Shown here: positions 1 to 10,100 of the stretch, in pieces
Numbering within the stretch: position 1 is the stretch's first letter
Layout of the letters: each line of letters starts with the position of its first letter
Assembly (NCBI GenBank): GCA_046160305.1
Contig: JBJXGX010000116.1
Span: 1-64,000, forward strand
Source: SHXR01 sp046160305
GTDB taxonomy: Bacteria > Pseudomonadota > Gammaproteobacteria > Burkholderiales > SG8-39
DNA: 64,000 nt
Reading direction: 5' to 3'
Position numbers and translations under genes: made by a program
Notes under the pieces: generated by a model
Seen by the model: the letters and a program-made list of their open reading frames with translations, nothing else
Database searches by the model: none
What the model was told of the DNA's origin: nothing

Positions 1-71
1 TGACTAACCAGCGGAACAAGGTCACTGTTGGAAGTCGGTCAATCGCAAAACTCCATTATATCTCAATGAGT

Positions 72-178
72 TGTAACACTTGTTACGTCGTGACAAATTT
101 ACTTCGAGGTAACGGTTTCGGTTGTTAGTATTTCATGTAAAGGGTGAGATGTTTTGACAAGATATTTAAATGTTGTCA
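72..178 (+). promoter_or_regulatory. Operator-like dyads upstream of pilM
   Basis: This AT-rich stretch before the pil operon holds two dyads. GTAAC at 73-77 and GTTAC at 82-86 form the first. TGACAA at 155-160 and TTGTCA at 173-178 form the second, flanking a near-palindromic ATATTTAAAT core; a further TGACAA lies at 91-96. A TTGACA hexamer overlaps the second dyad, but no good -10 stands at 17 bp from it. The region probably binds a regulator of pilMNOPQ. The binding protein cannot be named from sequence. Confidence 0.4.
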
Positions 179-224
179 CCCAAATTTAACCACGCTTGCC
201 ATCGTTATCAGGGAGAGGCGCCCC

Positions 225-1298
225 TTGCTTGCTGAACTATTCTCAGGAAAGAACGCGCCCCTCATTGGGCTCGACATTAGCGGGTCCGCCGTGAAGATGG
301 TCGAGGTCGCGAGTCCGGGCAAGGGTACCTATCGGATCGAACGATACGCGATCGAGCTACTGCCGGCCGAATCGGTCGTCGATGGGAACATCGCCAATGT
401 CGATGCCGTTGCGGAAGTCGTCCGCAGATGTCACAAGAAACTTGGCACACGGACACGCAATGTCGCGATGGCGCTCCCAAGCGCCGCGGTCATCACCAAG
501 CGGATCATTTGTCCAGCGGGGTTGCGCGAAGACGAATTGGAAGCGCAGGTAGAGAGCGAGGCCAATCAGTACATCCCATTTTCATTGGAAGAGGTCAATC
601 TCGATTTCCGGGTGCTAGGCGCTTCAGGCACCGATGGAAACGAGGTTGAAGTCCTGCTTGCCGCATCCCGCAAGGAGAAGGTCGAAGATCGCATCGCGGT
701 GGCGGAATCGGCCGGGTTGCGCACGATGGTGATGGACGTCGAATCCTATGCGATGCAGCTCGCGTTCGAGCTCGTCCGTACCAAGCTTACCCACGGCAAG
801 AGCGAAGCCAACGTCGTATCCGCCGACATCGGGTCGATCGATACCAAGGTCACGGTATTTCGCGACCAAGAGGTCGTCTACCAGCGTGAGCAGGCCTTCG
901 GCGGGGCACACCTCAATCTTGAGATTCAGCGTCATTTCGGTCTGTCTGCCGACGAGGCCGAGACGGCCAAGCGAACAGGCAGCCTGCCGGCGAGCTATGA
1001 GGCTGAAGTACTTCGGCCATTTCTCGAAAATGCCGCGCTCGAGGTGCAACGGGCCCTCCAGTTATTTTATTCCTCGACGCAATACAACTCTGTCGATCAC
1101 ATCGTCATCGCAGGCGGGTGTGCGTCGCTACCCGGACTCAACGAGGCGATTACCGCCAAGACCGGCGTCCCATCAACCATCGCCAATCCGTTCGCAGCCA
1201 TGCAAATCGCCCAGCGGGTCCAACTCAAGCGTTTGGTCGCCGACGCGCCCGCGCTGATGATTGCCTGCGGACTGGCAATGCGGAGATTCGACGCATGA
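225..1298 (+). CDS. pilM: Type IV pilus assembly ATPase-fold protein PilM
   Basis: PilM is the cytoplasmic actin-like (FtsA fold) protein that binds the PilN N-terminus and anchors the PilNOP alignment complex of the type IV pilus machine. The nucleotide-binding elements are visible: GLDISGSAVK near residue 15, ADIGSIDTKV in the middle and IVIAGGCASLPG near the C-terminus. The frame is open from an ATG at 144, but I chose TTG at 225 because GGGAGAGG lies 6 bp upstream and this gives 357 residues, the usual family size, with the normal N-terminus. The extra residues from the upstream ATG look unlike PilM. It overlaps pilN by 4 bp (ATGA), so the two are translationally coupled. Confidence 0.93.
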   Translation: MLAELFSGKNAPLIGLDISGSAVKMVEVASPGKGTYRIERYAIELLPAESVVDGNIANVDAVAEVVRRCHKKLGTRTRNVAMALPSAAVITKRIICPAGLREDELEAQVESEANQYIPFSLEEVNLDFRVLGASGTDGNEVEVLLAASRKEKVEDRIAVAESAGLRTMVMDVESYAMQLAFELVRTKLTHGKSEANVVSADIGSIDTKVTVFRDQEVVYQREQAFGGAHLNLEIQRHFGLSADEAETAKRTGSLPASYEAEVLRPFLENAALEVQRALQLFYSSTQYNSVDHIVIAGGCASLPGLNEAITAKTGVPSTIANPFAAMQIAQRVQLKRLVADAPALMIACGLAMRRFDA

Positions 1299-1927
1299 TT
1301 CGCATCAATCTTCTTCCGCATCGCGACGTTGCCCGCAAGCTTCAACGTCTTCAATTCTTCAGCCTACTGGGCTTTGGCGCCGTTGTCGGGCTATTCGGCT
1401 GGGGCGTGGTGCATCTGTTCATCAGCGAACAGATTGGTCACCAAACAAGTCGTAACGATTTTCTCAAGAAAGAGAACGTTCGGCTCGACAAGGAAATCGA
1501 GGAAATCAAGAAGCTCAAGGAAGAGATCGCCGCTTTGCTCGCGCGCAAGCAAGTGATCGAGACACTGCAGGGCGATCGAGCGCAGTCGGTCCAGTTGCTG
1601 GACGAGCTTGTCAAGCACACGCCCGACGGCGTGTATCTGCGGTCGGTCAAGCAAGAGGGTTCGCGCGTGAATCTCACTGGCTACGCGCAGTCGAATGCCC
1701 GCGTCTCGACCCTCATGCGAAACATTCAGAGCTCAGCCTATATTGGGACGCCGCTTCTCGTGGAGATCAAGGCGGCCACCGTCAACAATCGCCGCTTGTC
1801 GGAATTCGCGTTGCACTTTTCGGTAAAGCGCTCCATTCAAGATCCCGCGCCGGACGGCGGGAAGACCAGTCCGAAGCGCGCGGCAAGCAGCAGCGCCGCG
1901 CCGAACCGCTCCACCGATCGAGGATGA
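1295..1927 (+). CDS. pilN: Type IV pilus inner-membrane protein PilN
   Basis: PilN is a bitopic inner-membrane protein that links cytoplasmic PilM to periplasmic PilO. At the extreme N-terminus it carries the INLLPHR motif (residues 4-10), the conserved PilM-docking peptide. One membrane segment follows at about residues 21-42, then a charged predicted coiled coil at about 50-85, then the periplasmic domain. The length is 210 residues. The start is the ATG overlapping the pilM stop; an in-frame extension upstream would lie inside pilM and is rejected. The C-terminal tail is rich in Ser, Pro and Lys. pilO follows after 6 bp. Confidence 0.93.
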   Translation: MIRINLLPHRDVARKLQRLQFFSLLGFGAVVGLFGWGVVHLFISEQIGHQTSRNDFLKKENVRLDKEIEEIKKLKEEIAALLARKQVIETLQGDRAQSVQLLDELVKHTPDGVYLRSVKQEGSRVNLTGYAQSNARVSTLMRNIQSSAYIGTPLLVEIKAATVNNRRLSEFALHFSVKRSIQDPAPDGGKTSPKRAASSSAAPNRSTDRG

Positions 1928-1933
1928 CGCGTC

Positions 1934-2572
1934 GTGGCCTTAGCTGACAGATTTCGCAATCTAAACTGGAACAAGCCCTGGGCACTTCCCTGGCTCCCGA
2001 AACTCATGATGGTGGCCGCTGTGCCTACGCTGCTATGGATTGCCGGCTGGGGAATCGATTGGCGGAGCCAATTCGATGAACTCGAGGCCGGACAAAACGA
2101 AGAGCTGAAGCTCAAGGACGAGTACAAAGCGAAGAAAGCCCAGGCGGTCAACCTCGACATTCACCGCGAGCATCTGCGCGAAATCAACACAACGTTCGGC
2201 GCGCTTCTCAAGCAGCTTCCCAACAAATCACAGATGGAAGCACTGATCGTCGAGATCAACCAGGCCGGTCTTGGTCGTGGATTGCAATTCGATCTCTTCA
2301 AGCCGGCACCACAGGAATCAATCCGGGAGTTCTACGCGGAATTGCCGATCAATCTGAAGATCGTCGGCACCTATCACGACCTCGGTGCGTTCGCTACTGA
2401 CGTGGGCCAGATGTCTCGAATTGTGACCCTGAACGACATCTCTCTTAGCGTATCGAAGGACGGGAATCTCTTGATGGACACTGTAGCCAAGACATTCCGA
2501 TACCTGGACGACGACGAAGTCGCATCCCAAAAACGCGCTCGGGATGCGGCGAAGAAAGCGACTTCAAAATGA
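1934..2572 (+). CDS. pilO: Type IV pilus inner-membrane protein PilO
   Basis: PilO pairs with PilN to form the periplasmic inner-membrane alignment ring of the type IV pilus. It has a short cytoplasmic N-terminus, a single hydrophobic segment at about residues 17-35, a Lys/Glu-rich coiled coil at about 48-75, and a ferredoxin-like periplasmic domain after about 100. The start is GTG at 1934, 6 bp after pilN; no better start is available. At 212 residues it matches family size. It overlaps pilP by 4 bp. Confidence 0.92.
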   Translation: MALADRFRNLNWNKPWALPWLPKLMMVAAVPTLLWIAGWGIDWRSQFDELEAGQNEELKLKDEYKAKKAQAVNLDIHREHLREINTTFGALLKQLPNKSQMEALIVEINQAGLGRGLQFDLFKPAPQESIREFYAELPINLKIVGTYHDLGAFATDVGQMSRIVTLNDISLSVSKDGNLLMDTVAKTFRYLDDDEVASQKRARDAAKKATSK

Positions 2573-3108
2573 CCCGACTCATTGCAATCGCCGCCTTCAC
2601 TCTTCTCGCTGCTTGCGACGGTGGGGAGCATCGCGACCTTCAACTCGAATTGACCGAACTTTCCAAGGATCTGCGCGGACGCGTGGACCCATTGCCCGCG
2701 GTCAAGCCGTACACAGCCTATTCGTATTCCTCGTTTGAACTTGCCGAACCATTTTCGCCGAGCAAGATCAAGCTCGATCCCCGCGCCGAGAAAACCCAAG
2801 GAGCAAACGCCGATGTGGCGAGTTTTCACCAGAACCGACCGAAAGAACCACTGGAAGTCTATCCCCTCGAGACGTTGAAGATGGTCGGTACCTTGGAGCG
2901 GGGCGTCAATACCCAGGCACTGGTCAAGGCGGACAACGGATTGTTCCGGGTAAAGGTAGGCGGTTACTTAGGACAAAACTTTGGACTCGTCACGCAAATC
3001 AACGGTGGGGAAGTCATCCTGAAGGAGCTGGTGCAGGACGGTACTGGAGATTGGTCCGAACGCGTCAGCAGTCTGCAGTTGCAGGAGGCGGAGGCCAAAT
3101 CAAAATGA
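2569..3108 (+). CDS. pilP: Type IV pilus biogenesis lipoprotein PilP
   Basis: PilP is an inner-membrane lipoprotein that joins the PilNO complex to the PilQ secretin. A short signal peptide ends in the lipobox LAAC, so Cys16 is the expected lipidated residue. An extended linker follows, and the beta-sandwich domain begins near LKMVGTLERG (about residue 104). The length is 179 residues. The ATG overlaps the pilO stop by 4 bp, and the gene in turn overlaps pilQ by 4 bp. Confidence 0.92.
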   Translation: MTRLIAIAAFTLLAACDGGEHRDLQLELTELSKDLRGRVDPLPAVKPYTAYSYSSFELAEPFSPSKIKLDPRAEKTQGANADVASFHQNRPKEPLEVYPLETLKMVGTLERGVNTQALVKADNGLFRVKVGGYLGQNFGLVTQINGGEVILKELVQDGTGDWSERVSSLQLQEAEAKSK

Positions 3109-5210
3109 ATATTATAAATCGATCCCTTTCCAAGTTCCGATATCTGGCCATAACGATCGCATTCGCGAGCGCCTGTACCGAAGCGATTGCGCAAAACGTC
3201 ATCGAATCACTCGCGGCAACGCAACAGGGTGCAAAGGTGGTGCTGCGAGTCACTTTGAAACAAGCCCTTGGCGCTGTGCCCGCCAACTTTTCTGTTTCGC
3301 AACCAGCCCGCATCGCTTTTGATTTTCCGGAAACGATGAACGCCACTGGGCGCCCCACGCAGGACGTCAACCGGGGCGACTTGCGTTCGGTGACCTTGGC
3401 GCAGGTTGGCAACCGCACCCGATTGGTATTGAATCTTTCGAATCTCCCCGTGTACGAAGCGAAGGTCGACGGGCGACATCTGCTGATCGAGCTTGCGCCA
3501 AATCCCGCCGTGGCAACCGCAGCGCGCCGTGCCGGCAACGCGGAGCAGTTCGGCGATGAGCGATCTGCTGCGGAGCAATCGATCAATGACATCGATTTTC
3601 GCCGTGGTTCCGGTGGCGAAGCCCGAATAGTCGTGGAACTGTCCGACCCGCGGACGGCGATCGACGTTCGCCAGCAGGGCGCGCACCTTATCGTCGAATT
3701 CACGCGGACCAAGCTTCCCGACAATCTGCGTCGCAAGCTGAACGTTCTCGATTTCGGCACGCCGGTGCACACTGTCAATACGTTCCCGCAAGGCCCGAAT
3801 ACGCGGATGGTCATCGAGCCAAAGGGATTGTGGGAGCACAACGCCTATCAGACCGACAAGCAATTCGTGGTCGAAGTAAAGCCGGTCGAATACGACCCCA
3901 ACAAACTCGTGCAGGGGTCGCGTGCCGGCTACAAGGGCGAAAAGCTCTCGCTTAACTTCCAAAGTATCGATGTTAGAAGCGTGCTGAACGTAATCGCTGA
4001 TTTCACCGATCTCAACATCATCACGAGCGATACGGTTCAAGGCAGTCTTACGTTGCGTTTGAAGGACGTTCCGTGGGACCACGCGCTTGACATCATCATG
4101 CAAACGCGCGGCCTTGACATGCGCAAGAACGGCAACGTGATCTGGATCGCACCGAGGGACGAGCTTGCGACGAAAGAAAAGCTCGAGCTTGAGGCCCGCC
4201 AGCAGATTTCTGATCTGGAGCCCGTGCGCACCGAGACGTTTCAGCTGTCCTACGCCAAGGCCGAAGATCTCGCGAAGATTCTCGGCAGCGATAAACAGCG
4301 AATCCTATCCAAACGGGGAAGCGCAGTCGTTGATGTCCGAACCAACCAGATTTTCGTGCAGGATATTTCGTCCACACTGGAACAGGTGCGCCGAATCGTT
4401 TCGAAGACAGACGTGCCCGTGCGGCAAGTGATGATCGAAGCGCGCATCGTCGAGGCTGATGACCGCTTCAGCCGCACGCTTGGCGCACGCTTAGGCTTCC
4501 GCTCCATGAACGGGACTCAGCCGCAAATGCAGAACGGCGGCAATATCAGCGACACGGGCTATCAAACCGGTCAGATCTCCAGCCCGATTCCTGACTTCCT
4601 TCGGGATGGAACGTCGGTAAATCTGCCCGGATCGCCGACCGAGACTGGCGCACAAGTTGGTCAGTACGGACTTACGCTATTTAATGCGGCGCGCACCCGA
4701 TTCCTGAACCTGGAAATTTCGGCGCTCGAGTCTGACCGCAAAGGTAAGGTGATATCGAGCCCAAGGGTCATCACGGCGGACAAGACGGAAGCCGTGATCG
4801 AGCAGGGCGAGGAGATTCCGTATCTTCAAGCGACCTCGAGCGGAGCCACCTCAATATCGTTTCGCAAAGCCGTGCTGTCCCTTAAGGTGAAGCCCCAAAT
4901 CACGCCGGACTCCAACGTAATCATCGATGTGGAGGTTCATAAGGATGCACGGGGCGTGCAGACCTCAGGCGGGCCTGCAATCGACACGAAGAACATTAAA
5001 ACCGCCGTGCTTGTTGAGAATGGCGGAACGGTTGTAATTGGCGGTATCTACGTCCAGGACGAAGGTGTCCAGATCAACAAGATTCCCTTCTTCGGGGACC
5101 TGCCTGGCATCGGCGCGCTGTTCAGGAACACCCTGAAGAGCGACAGCAAACGCGAGCTGCTGGTGTTCATCACCCCTCGGATTATTGACGATCGTCTCAG
5201 CATCCGCTAA
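3105..5210 (+). CDS. pilQ: Type IV pilus secretin PilQ
   Basis: PilQ forms the outer-membrane secretin channel through which the pilus passes. From the ATG at 3105 the protein is 701 residues. The order is a signal peptide (about 1-30, ending AIAQ), two AMIN domains (about 32-115 and 160-258) that bind peptidoglycan, an STN domain (about 280-350), a secretin N0/N1-type repeat (about 375-450), and the C-terminal secretin beta-barrel domain (about 530-695, with VISSPRV and GALFRN). The frame extends 54 bp further upstream, but the ATG overlapping the pilP stop, with GGAGGCGGAGG in front, is clearly the start. A strong terminator follows, so this is the last gene of pilMNOPQ. Confidence 0.95.
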   Translation: MNIINRSLSKFRYLAITIAFASACTEAIAQNVIESLAATQQGAKVVLRVTLKQALGAVPANFSVSQPARIAFDFPETMNATGRPTQDVNRGDLRSVTLAQVGNRTRLVLNLSNLPVYEAKVDGRHLLIELAPNPAVATAARRAGNAEQFGDERSAAEQSINDIDFRRGSGGEARIVVELSDPRTAIDVRQQGAHLIVEFTRTKLPDNLRRKLNVLDFGTPVHTVNTFPQGPNTRMVIEPKGLWEHNAYQTDKQFVVEVKPVEYDPNKLVQGSRAGYKGEKLSLNFQSIDVRSVLNVIADFTDLNIITSDTVQGSLTLRLKDVPWDHALDIIMQTRGLDMRKNGNVIWIAPRDELATKEKLELEARQQISDLEPVRTETFQLSYAKAEDLAKILGSDKQRILSKRGSAVVDVRTNQIFVQDISSTLEQVRRIVSKTDVPVRQVMIEARIVEADDRFSRTLGARLGFRSMNGTQPQMQNGGNISDTGYQTGQISSPIPDFLRDGTSVNLPGSPTETGAQVGQYGLTLFNAARTRFLNLEISALESDRKGKVISSPRVITADKTEAVIEQGEEIPYLQATSSGATSISFRKAVLSLKVKPQITPDSNVIIDVEVHKDARGVQTSGGPAIDTKNIKTAVLVENGGTVVIGGIYVQDEGVQINKIPFFGDLPGIGALFRNTLKSDSKRELLVFITPRIIDDRLSIR

Positions 5211-5232
5211 ATCCTCCCTTTTGGCGGAATTT

Positions 5233-5260
5233 GAGCCGGGCATGCCCGGCTCTTTTCTTT
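5233..5260 (+). terminator. Rho-independent terminator of pilMNOPQ
   Basis: A perfect 20-bp palindrome (5233-5252, GAGCCGGG and its complement) is followed directly by TTTTCTTT. It lies 22 bp after the pilQ stop and before the aroK promoter region. Confidence 0.88.
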
Positions 5261-5283
5261 GGTGCCGTCGCGATGATGGCGAA

Positions 5284-5312
5284 ATTCGCTAGAACGATCG
5301 GTCCGCTAGAAT
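5284..5312 (+). promoter_or_regulatory. Candidate aroK promoter
   Basis: A TAGAAT -10 hexamer at 5307-5312 lies 9 bp before the aroK ATG, with a weak -35 candidate around 5284-5290. If it is used, the leader would be only a few bases. It sits just beyond the pilQ terminator, which supports independent transcription of aroKB. Confidence 0.4.
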
Positions 5313-5321
5313 GGGCGCACC

Positions 5322-5855
5322 ATGCAAGGTGCACGGAACATTTTCCTCGTCGGATTGATGGGCGCCGGCAAGACGACGATTGGCCGGGCGCTCGCACGCC
5401 GCCTGGGTAAGTCGTTTCACGACGCCGACCACGAACTCGTCACCCGGACTGGCGTATCCATTCCAACCATCTTCGAGCTGGAAGGCGAAGAAGGGTTCCG
5501 TCAGCGCGAGGCGCAAGTAATCGAGGACCTTACGCGGGTCGATAGCATTGTCCTGGCCACAGGCGGCGGTGCGGTGCTACGAGAAGGCAATCGAACGGCC
5601 CTGTCATCGCGGGGCTTCGTTATCTACCTCCGTGCGCAACCCCGGGATTTGTGGATGCGCACCCGCAATGACCAAAATCGTCCGTTATTGCGAAGCGACA
5701 ATCCGCTGGCGCGGCTGGAGGAGCTTTACCGCGATCGCGATCCCCTATATGAGCGGGTCGCCGATCTCGTCGTCGATACCGGGCGTCAACGGGTAAATGT
5801 GCTCATCGCCCAGATCCTTAATCGACTGCCAAGCGAATGCAAACTCTCAGCGTAG
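5322..5855 (+). CDS. aroK: Shikimate kinase
   Basis: This cytosolic enzyme phosphorylates shikimate with ATP to shikimate 3-phosphate, the fifth step of aromatic amino acid biosynthesis. It is 177 residues. Walker A is GLMGAGKT (about residues 11-18), the shikimate-binding Asp lies in DADHE, the Gly-rich loop is TGGGAVL, and the lid Arg lies in RNDQNRPLL. The start is ATG at 5322, just after the candidate promoter. The 3' end overlaps aroB by 19 bp, the usual aroKB arrangement in beta- and gammaproteobacteria. Confidence 0.95.
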   Translation: MQGARNIFLVGLMGAGKTTIGRALARRLGKSFHDADHELVTRTGVSIPTIFELEGEEGFRQREAQVIEDLTRVDSIVLATGGGAVLREGNRTALSSRGFVIYLRAQPRDLWMRTRNDQNRPLLRSDNPLARLEELYRDRDPLYERVADLVVDTGRQRVNVLIAQILNRLPSECKLSA

Positions 5856-6919
5856 CATTGGGTAACCGCGCCTATCCGATTCACGTCGGACCAGGGATCC
5901 TCGAAAATATCGAGGGTATCGCGAGACTGCTGCAATCGCCCCACGCCGCGGTAGTCACCAACGACGTCGTCCGTCCGCTCTATGCGGACCAGCTCTGCGC
6001 GCGGCTGAAACAGCATGGCGTCACCGTCACGGTGGCCACCCTCGAAGATGGTGAAGAGCACAAGACGTGGAACAGCCTCAATCTGATTTTCGACGCAATG
6101 CTGCGTGCGCGCTGTGATCGACGTACCACGGTCATTGCGATTGGCGGGGGCGTTGTCGGGGATCTGGCCGGGTTTGCCGCGTCGACGTTCATGCGTGGCG
6201 TGCCGTTCGTGCAGGTGCCGACGACGCTTCTTGCCCAAGTCGATAGCTCGGTTGGGGGAAAGACCGCGATCAATCATCCGCTTGGAAAAAACATGATCGG
6301 AGCCTTTCACCAGCCGATCGCTGTTTTTGCCGATACGGACACGCTCTCGACGCTGCCCGATCGTGAGCTAAAGGCAGGTCTCGCCGAAGTGATCAAGCAC
6401 GGTGCGATTCGCGACCTTGTGTTCTTTGAGTGGCTTGAACGGAACATTGGTCGACTGCTCGAGCGCGATTCAGGGGCGCTCAGCCACGCGGTGATGCGAT
6501 CCGTGGAGATCAAAGCAGCGATCGTCGCGGTCGACGAACGCGAAACCGGTCCGCGCGCGCTTCTCAACTTCGGGCACACGTTCGGCCACGCGATCGAAGC
6601 CGGGCTTGGGTTCGGTGCGTGGTTGCACGGGGAAGCGGTCGCCGCAGGAATGATCATGGCGGCCGATTTGTCCGCCCGCCTGGGTCGCATCGGATCGCGA
6701 GAAGTGGATCGAATCCGCAAACTGATCGAACGCGCGGGATTGCCGATCGTTGCGCCGAACCTGGGGGTCGATCGCTACCTGGACCTCATGAGTCACGATA
6801 AGAAAGCCCGGTCCGGGCGATTGCGATTCATCCTGCTCGAGCGTCTCGGCGAGGCCTATATTTCGGAGTCAACGCCGCCGGAGCTTGTCCGAATGACGCT
6901 CGACGCCGCGACTGGCTAG
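5837..6919 (+). CDS. aroB: 3-dehydroquinate synthase
   Basis: AroB converts DAHP to 3-dehydroquinate, the second shikimate-pathway step, using NAD+ and a divalent metal. It is 360 residues. The NAD-binding stretch GGGVVGDLAGF and the substrate loop GKTAINHPLGKNMIG are present. The metal ligands are expected in AEVIKHG (Glu), FGHTFGHAIE (His) and LHGEAV (His). It overlaps the aroK end by 19 bp, so the genes are co-expressed. Length and motifs are ordinary. Confidence 0.95.
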   Translation: MQTLSVALGNRAYPIHVGPGILENIEGIARLLQSPHAAVVTNDVVRPLYADQLCARLKQHGVTVTVATLEDGEEHKTWNSLNLIFDAMLRARCDRRTTVIAIGGGVVGDLAGFAASTFMRGVPFVQVPTTLLAQVDSSVGGKTAINHPLGKNMIGAFHQPIAVFADTDTLSTLPDRELKAGLAEVIKHGAIRDLVFFEWLERNIGRLLERDSGALSHAVMRSVEIKAAIVAVDERETGPRALLNFGHTFGHAIEAGLGFGAWLHGEAVAAGMIMAADLSARLGRIGSREVDRIRKLIERAGLPIVAPNLGVDRYLDLMSHDKKARSGRLRFILLERLGEAYISESTPPELVRMTLDAATG

Positions 6920-7071
6920 CGGAGTCGGTCACACCCGCCCGGGATCCCGCCGCGAATCCCTGCCGCATTGCAACAAATCTGTAAATACTTGAGCCGGCAA
7001 GGATTCGGCGGTATATTTCTCGGTTCGCCCTACAAAAGCGCCCGCGCACGAGCAGGTTGCGATTGACGGGT

Positions 7072-7093
7072 GAGCGTGAATTTGTTCACGCTC
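7072..7093 (+). promoter_or_regulatory. Perfect dyad in the gltB leader
   Basis: GAGCGTGAA (7072-7080) and TTCACGCTC (7085-7093) form a perfect 9-bp inverted repeat around TTTG, ending 38 bp before the gltB GTG. No T-tract follows, so it is not a simple terminator. It could be an operator or an mRNA stem-loop in the 212-bp aroB-gltB gap. Confidence 0.45.
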
Positions 7094-7131
7094 GATGCTC
7101 TGCACACATTTCGTCGAGATTGAGGTGGACC

Positions 7132-10100
7132 GTGACTGCTGTTCCCAGCGCTCTCCCGGAGCGACAAGGCCTTTACGACCCGGCAAACGAGCATGACGCA
7201 TGCGGCGTCGGATTCGTCGCGCACATCAAGGGTCGCAAGAGCCACACGATCGTCGAGCACGGGCTCCTCATCCTGAAGAACCTCACTCACCGTGGCGCGG
7301 TGGGTGCGGATCCGAAAGCGAGTGACGGCGCGGGCATCCTTATTCAAATTCCCGATCGATTTTTCCGCGAAGAATTGGCCAAGCAAGGTGTGAAGCTCCC
7401 GCCACTTGGACAGTACGGCGTCGGGAACGTATTTCTTCCCCAGGAACCCGCCTCGCGTCTTGCTTGCGAATACGAAATTGAGCGGGCCGTCAAAGACGAA
7501 GGTCAGATTCTCCTTGGCTGGCGCGACGTGCCGGTTGATGGCGCCGACCTTGGGGAGTCGGTCAAGCGGGTGGAACCGGTCATCCGGCAGGTATTCATCG
7601 GGCGTGGCCCAAACGTTACCGTCACCGATGCCTTGGAGCGCAAGCTCTACATCATCCGAAAGTCATCGGGTCACGCGATCCAGGCCTTGAAGCTCGCGCA
7701 CGGCAAGCAGTTCTATGTGCCCTCAATGTCCGCACGTACCATCGTGTACAAGGGCATGTTGATGGCAGACCAGGTCGGCACCTACTACAAAGATCTCCAG
7801 GATCCGCGACTCGTTTCCGCTCTGGCACTCGTACACCAGCGGTTTTCGACGAACACGTTCCCATCGTGGGATCTTGCCCATCCTTTCCGGATGATTTGTC
7901 ATAACGGCGAGATCAACACGTTGCGCGGCAATGTCAATTGGATCCGCGCCAGGCAAGGCGCGATTTCAAGTCCCATTCTCGATGCGGATCTGGCCAAGAT
8001 CTGGCCGCTGATCTATGACGGGCAATCGGATTCCGCATCGTTCGATAACGCCCTTGAATTGCTGGTAATGGGGGGATATTCGATCGCCCACGCCATGATG
8101 ATGATGATTCCCGAGGCGTGGGAGAAGCATGCTGCAATGGACGAAAGCCGCCGTGCTTTCTACGAATACCACGCGGCGATGATGGAACCGTGGGATGGCC
8201 CCGCCGCGATCGCGTTTTCCGATGGCCGTGTCATCGGCGCCACCCTCGATCGCAACGGGCTGCGTCCCGCGCGCTATATCGTCACCGACGACGACCTTGT
8301 CATCATGGGTTCCGAATGCGGTTGCCTGCCGGTGCCAGAGGAAAAAATCGTGAAGCGCTGGCGCCTGCAGCCTGGCCGCATGTTTCTTGTCGACGTCGAA
8401 AAAGGCCGCATTATCGATGACAAGGAACTGAAGGACACCCTTGCATCCGCGCGCCCTTATGGTGAGTGGATCGACCGCATTCGCGTGAAGCTCGATGATC
8501 TTCCGGCGCAGGCCGAGAAACGTGAGGCGCCGCGCGCATCATTGCTCGATCGGCAACAGGCGTTTGCCTACACGCAAGAAGATCTGAAGTTCATCCTTGC
8601 GCCGATGGCCGCCAATGGCGAGGAGCCGATCGGTTCGATGGGAAACGACTCCCCATTGGCGGTGCTTTCAGGCAAGAACAAGACGCTCTATCACTACTTC
8701 AAGCAACTATTTGCGCAGGTCACCAATCCGCCGATCGACCCGATCCGCGAGGATCTGGTGATGAGCCTGGTTTCGTTCATCGGCCCAAAGCCCAATCTGC
8801 TTGGCATCGATGAGATGAACCCGCCTCTGCGTTTGGAGGTGAGCCAGCCCGTGCTCGACTTCGACCAGATGGAAGCGATCCGCCATATCGAGCGCTACAC
8901 CGATGGCAAGTTCCGTTCGTTCGAGCTCGACATCACCTACCCTGTCGAATGGGGTAAGGAGGGGATCGAAGCGCGTCTGGCGAGTATTTGCGCGCAGGCC
9001 GAAGACGCGGTGCGTGGCGGCTATTCCATCATCGTCATCTCCGATCGCATGATCGATCGGGAGCGCGTCGCGATTCCGGCGCTTCTTGCGCTGTCCGCGA
9101 TCCATCAGCATCTTGTCTACAAAGGCATTCGCACAAGCACCGGGCTGGTGGTCGAAACCGGATCGGCACGCGAGGTTCATCACTTTGCGTTGCTGGCTGG
9201 TTATGGCGCAGAGGCGATCCATCCTTATCTCGCGATGGAATCCCTGGAAGGCCTCCCGGGCACGACGAGCGACGCCGAGCGGAAAATCGCCGTCAAGAAC
9301 TATGTGAAGGCGATCGGCAAGGGCCTGATGAAGGTCATGTCGAAGATGGGAATCTCCACCTACATGTCCTATACGGGGGCCCAGATATTCGAAGCGGTGG
9401 GCCTCGCGCGACCCTTGATCGACAAGTACTTCACGGGGACGGCTTCGAATGTCGAAGGGATCGGTGTGTTCGAAGTTGCCGAGGAGGCAATTCGCATTCA
9501 CAAATCAGCGTTCAGCGACGACCCGGTGCTAAGAAGCGCGCTCGATGCGGGAGGCGAGTATGCATTTCGCGTTCGCGGCGAAGAGCACATGTGGACCCCC
9601 GATGCGATCGCGAAGCTTCAGCATTCGACGCGCTCGAACTCGTTTCCCACCTACCTCGAATACGCGCAGCTCATCAATGATCAATCCAAGCGGCACATGA
9701 CGTTCCGTGGTTTGTTCGAATTCAAGTTCGATCAATGCACCCCGATACCGATCGAAGAAGTAGAGTCGGCCGCGGAAATCGTCAAGCGTTTTTCCACCGG
9801 CGCGATGTCGCTCGGTTCAATATCGACGGAAGCCCATACGACGCTCGCAATCGCGATGAATCGGATCGGTGGGAAGTCCAATACCGGCGAAGGTGGCGAA
9901 GATCGGCGCCGGTTTGCGCCGATCAAAGCGAACGAATCGCTCCAGTCGCGCCTTGGCAGGGGACGGGTCGAGACCGACCCCGTCCTGATAGAGGGCGACT
10001 CCCTCAAATCGAAGATCAAGCAAGTCGCTTCGGGTCGTTTCGGCGTCACCGCTGAATACCTGGTTAGCGCCGAGCAGATCCAGATCAAGATGGCGCAAGG

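Noticed and set aside
8707..9501. A 264-codon open frame antisense to gltB
   Set aside because: It lies entirely inside the conserved glutamate synthase gene and shows no protein-like pattern.
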